36,341 nucleotides of DNA from Pseudomonadota bacterium. GTDB lineage: Bacteria; Myxococcota_A; Polyangia; Polyangiales; JAFGIB01. The stretch covers positions 1-36,341 of the forward strand of contig JADGRE010000032.1 in NCBI GenBank assembly GCA_017881185.1. Reading direction: 5' to 3'. This document shows positions 34,895-36,341 of the stretch, in pieces. Below the pieces are notes generated by a model. The model did no database searches. It saw only the letters and a list, made by a program, of their open reading frames with translations, and was not told the origin of the DNA. The stretch's first letter is position 1. Each line of letters begins with the position of its first letter. The position numbers and the translations under genes are program-made.

Positions 34895-35150
34895 AGGAGG
34901 TCATAGGGCGCAGAGCGCAGGTCCGAGCGTGTGTAGGTCGCGCAGTATGTAGGCAAACCACGCAGATTGGCGTGCTTTCGAGTTGTCGATGCGCAACTTC
35001 TAGCGCAGATCAGCGCGCCCGGCGGGTATGTCTGGTCCCGGGGCAGTGCTATACTGTGTGGGCTGCTTCTCAGCTCTCGAGCCCGTTCTCGTTTTTCGCT
35101 GAGCCTCCTGTGCGGTTCTGTGACACTGTGGCTTCAAGGGAACAACGTTC

Positions 35151-35975
35151 ATGAGATACACCGGGTCGAATTTTGCGCGGCGAGCGGCGCAGGTTGGTTT
35201 GGTCTTCTGTGCCGGCTATCTGGCTGGCTGCGGTGTAGCGGACACGCGACGCGTGGGCTACGGGCCGAGCCAGCAAGTCTGGTCCGGTAGCGCGGGCGTT
35301 GTTACGGCAGGCACCGGCGGCGTCGGCGGTTTCGCGGGCAGCAGCGGCGGAACGGGTTTCGTGCAAGCCGGGACCGGCGTCGCAGGCTTTGCAGCACCAG
35401 CCGGCACTGGCGGGTTTGCTGGCGACACGGGCATTGCAGGCACGGGCGGAGTCGCCGGTGACATGGGTCTCGCGGGTACCACGGGCGGCATTTCGGGCGC
35501 AGGAACTGGCGGCATTTCGGGCGCAGGAGCTGGCGGCACGGGCGGCACCGGCCTCACCGGAACGATGACCTTCTCGGTGCTCACGCATCCGGTCGGTGGC
35601 AACTATGCGCCGGCGAACGTGGGCGCGATCTGGGTTGAGACCTCCTCCGGACAGTTCGTGAAGACGTTGGCGTACTGGGCGTTCATCCGCGGCTTCTACC
35701 TCAGCAAATACAACGCCGAAACCTCCGGCAACAAAGTCGATGCGGTGACCGCCGCCACGCTCTACAGCCACCAGACGCACACGGTCATGTGGAATCTCAA
35801 GGACGCGAGCGGCAATCCCGCCCCCGATGGCGCCTACAAGGTCATCGTCGAGGTGACGGATGCCGATCGCACCGGACAGTTCACCTCGGTCGACTTCATG
35901 AAGGCCGCCGGCGCCGCGCCGCTGTCGCCGCCGGACACGCAGTTCTTCACGGGCATGTCGATCTCGTTCCAGTGA
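35151..35975 (+). CDS. Gly-rich lipoprotein with DUF2271-like C-terminal domain
   Basis: Lipobox LAGC; TAGTGGVGGFAG... Gly-rich linker; GGNYAPANVGAIWVETSSGQFVKTLAYWAFIRGFYLSKY...DAVTAATLYSHQTHTVMWNLKDASGNPAPDGAYKVIVEVTDADRTGQ resembles DUF2271. Confidence 0.6.
   Translation: MRYTGSNFARRAAQVGLVFCAGYLAGCGVADTRRVGYGPSQQVWSGSAGVVTAGTGGVGGFAGSSGGTGFVQAGTGVAGFAAPAGTGGFAGDTGIAGTGGVAGDMGLAGTTGGISGAGTGGISGAGAGGTGGTGLTGTMTFSVLTHPVGGNYAPANVGAIWVETSSGQFVKTLAYWAFIRGFYLSKYNAETSGNKVDAVTAATLYSHQTHTVMWNLKDASGNPAPDGAYKVIVEVTDADRTGQFTSVDFMKAAGAAPLSPPDTQFFTGMSISFQ
35484..35531. repeat. 24-bp tandem direct repeat within Gly-rich linker
   Basis: GGCGGCATTTCGGGCGCAGGAACT at 35484, repeated (one change) at 35508. 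Confidence 0.75.
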
Positions 35976-36072
35976 ACCGGCTGGTTCGCTGGGTTGCGTT
36001 TGAGCAGCGCGGCGTTAGGTAGTCTGGGCGTTTTGCCGTGGGCGACCTGCCCGCGCTATAGGGCTCAGGCTC

Positions 36073-36341
36073 ATGTCCCCGCCTACCGACACCGCCTCGA
36101 CTGCGACTGCCGGCATCGCTGCGCCTGACTCCACGATCGGCAGCACGCTGCGCGAGGTGGTTGCAGCGGAGCAACGCAAGGAGCGGCAACGGCGACTGTG
36201 GGGCTGGCTCGGCGCGCTGCTGGTGTTGGCCGTCGCTGCGTTCGCTGCGTATTGGTTTCGGCCGAAGCCCGTCCCCGAGCGCGACAAGTTCAAGACTGCG
36301 GCTGTGGCGCTCGGCGACGTCGTACACCACGTGTCTGCAAC
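36073..36341 (+). CDS. N-terminal part of an HlyD/RND-type membrane-fusion (periplasmic adaptor) protein, runs off window end
   Basis: ATG at 36073: MSPPTDTASTATAGIAAPDSTIGSTLREVVAAEQRKERQRRLWGWLGALLVLAVAAFAAYWFRPKPVPERDKFKTAAVALGDVVHHVSA; TM then adaptor-like start. Confidence 0.6.
   Translation, partial: MSPPTDTASTATAGIAAPDSTIGSTLREVVAAEQRKERQRRLWGWLGALLVLAVAAFAAYWFRPKPVPERDKFKTAAVALGDVVHHVSA

Overview
High-GC window with a myxobacterial/deltaproteobacterial (Polyangia-like) character; the lineage is inferred from gene style, not searched. The left ~19 kb is dominated by a multiheme c-type cytochrome locus. It encodes an NrfD/DsrP-like quinol-interacting membrane protein, a four-cluster ferredoxin subunit, a decaheme OmcA/MtrC-like lipoprotein and an octaheme lipoprotein (both with collagen-like Gly-X-Y stalks), a 10(+3)-heme CxxxxCH/CxxCH protein, a small 3(+1)-heme lipoprotein, a predicted beta-barrel, a 12(+1)-heme lipoprotein, a 9-heme membrane-anchored protein and a 732-aa protein with 32 CXXCH plus one CX3CH motif. 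By hand count this is 84 canonical and 6 atypical heme-binding motifs. It looks like an inner-membrane to outer-membrane extracellular/periplasmic electron-transfer conduit. An acyl-CoA dehydrogenase and a radical SAM/SPASM (AhbD/NirJ/TIGR04053-like) gene sit inside it. Between the convergent nrfD and omcA-like genes are two long perfect hairpins. They share a conserved internal core but have unrelated, fully self-complementary outer stems, each in the same orientation relative to its upstream gene; this is a candidate undescribed structured element. The middle part encodes VWA and cysteine-rich lipoproteins and then a 4.5-kb zone (about 23.8-28.3 kb) of apparently eroded genes: kelch/IPT, alpha/beta hydrolase, AAA-TPR and an ECF sigma lacking region 4. 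The right part is mostly ordinary: MutS-like ATPase, SDR, FKBP, citrate synthase, MFS transporter, DUF2271-like lipoprotein and the start of an HlyD-type adaptor. All calls are from reading sequence and ORFs only; no searches were run.
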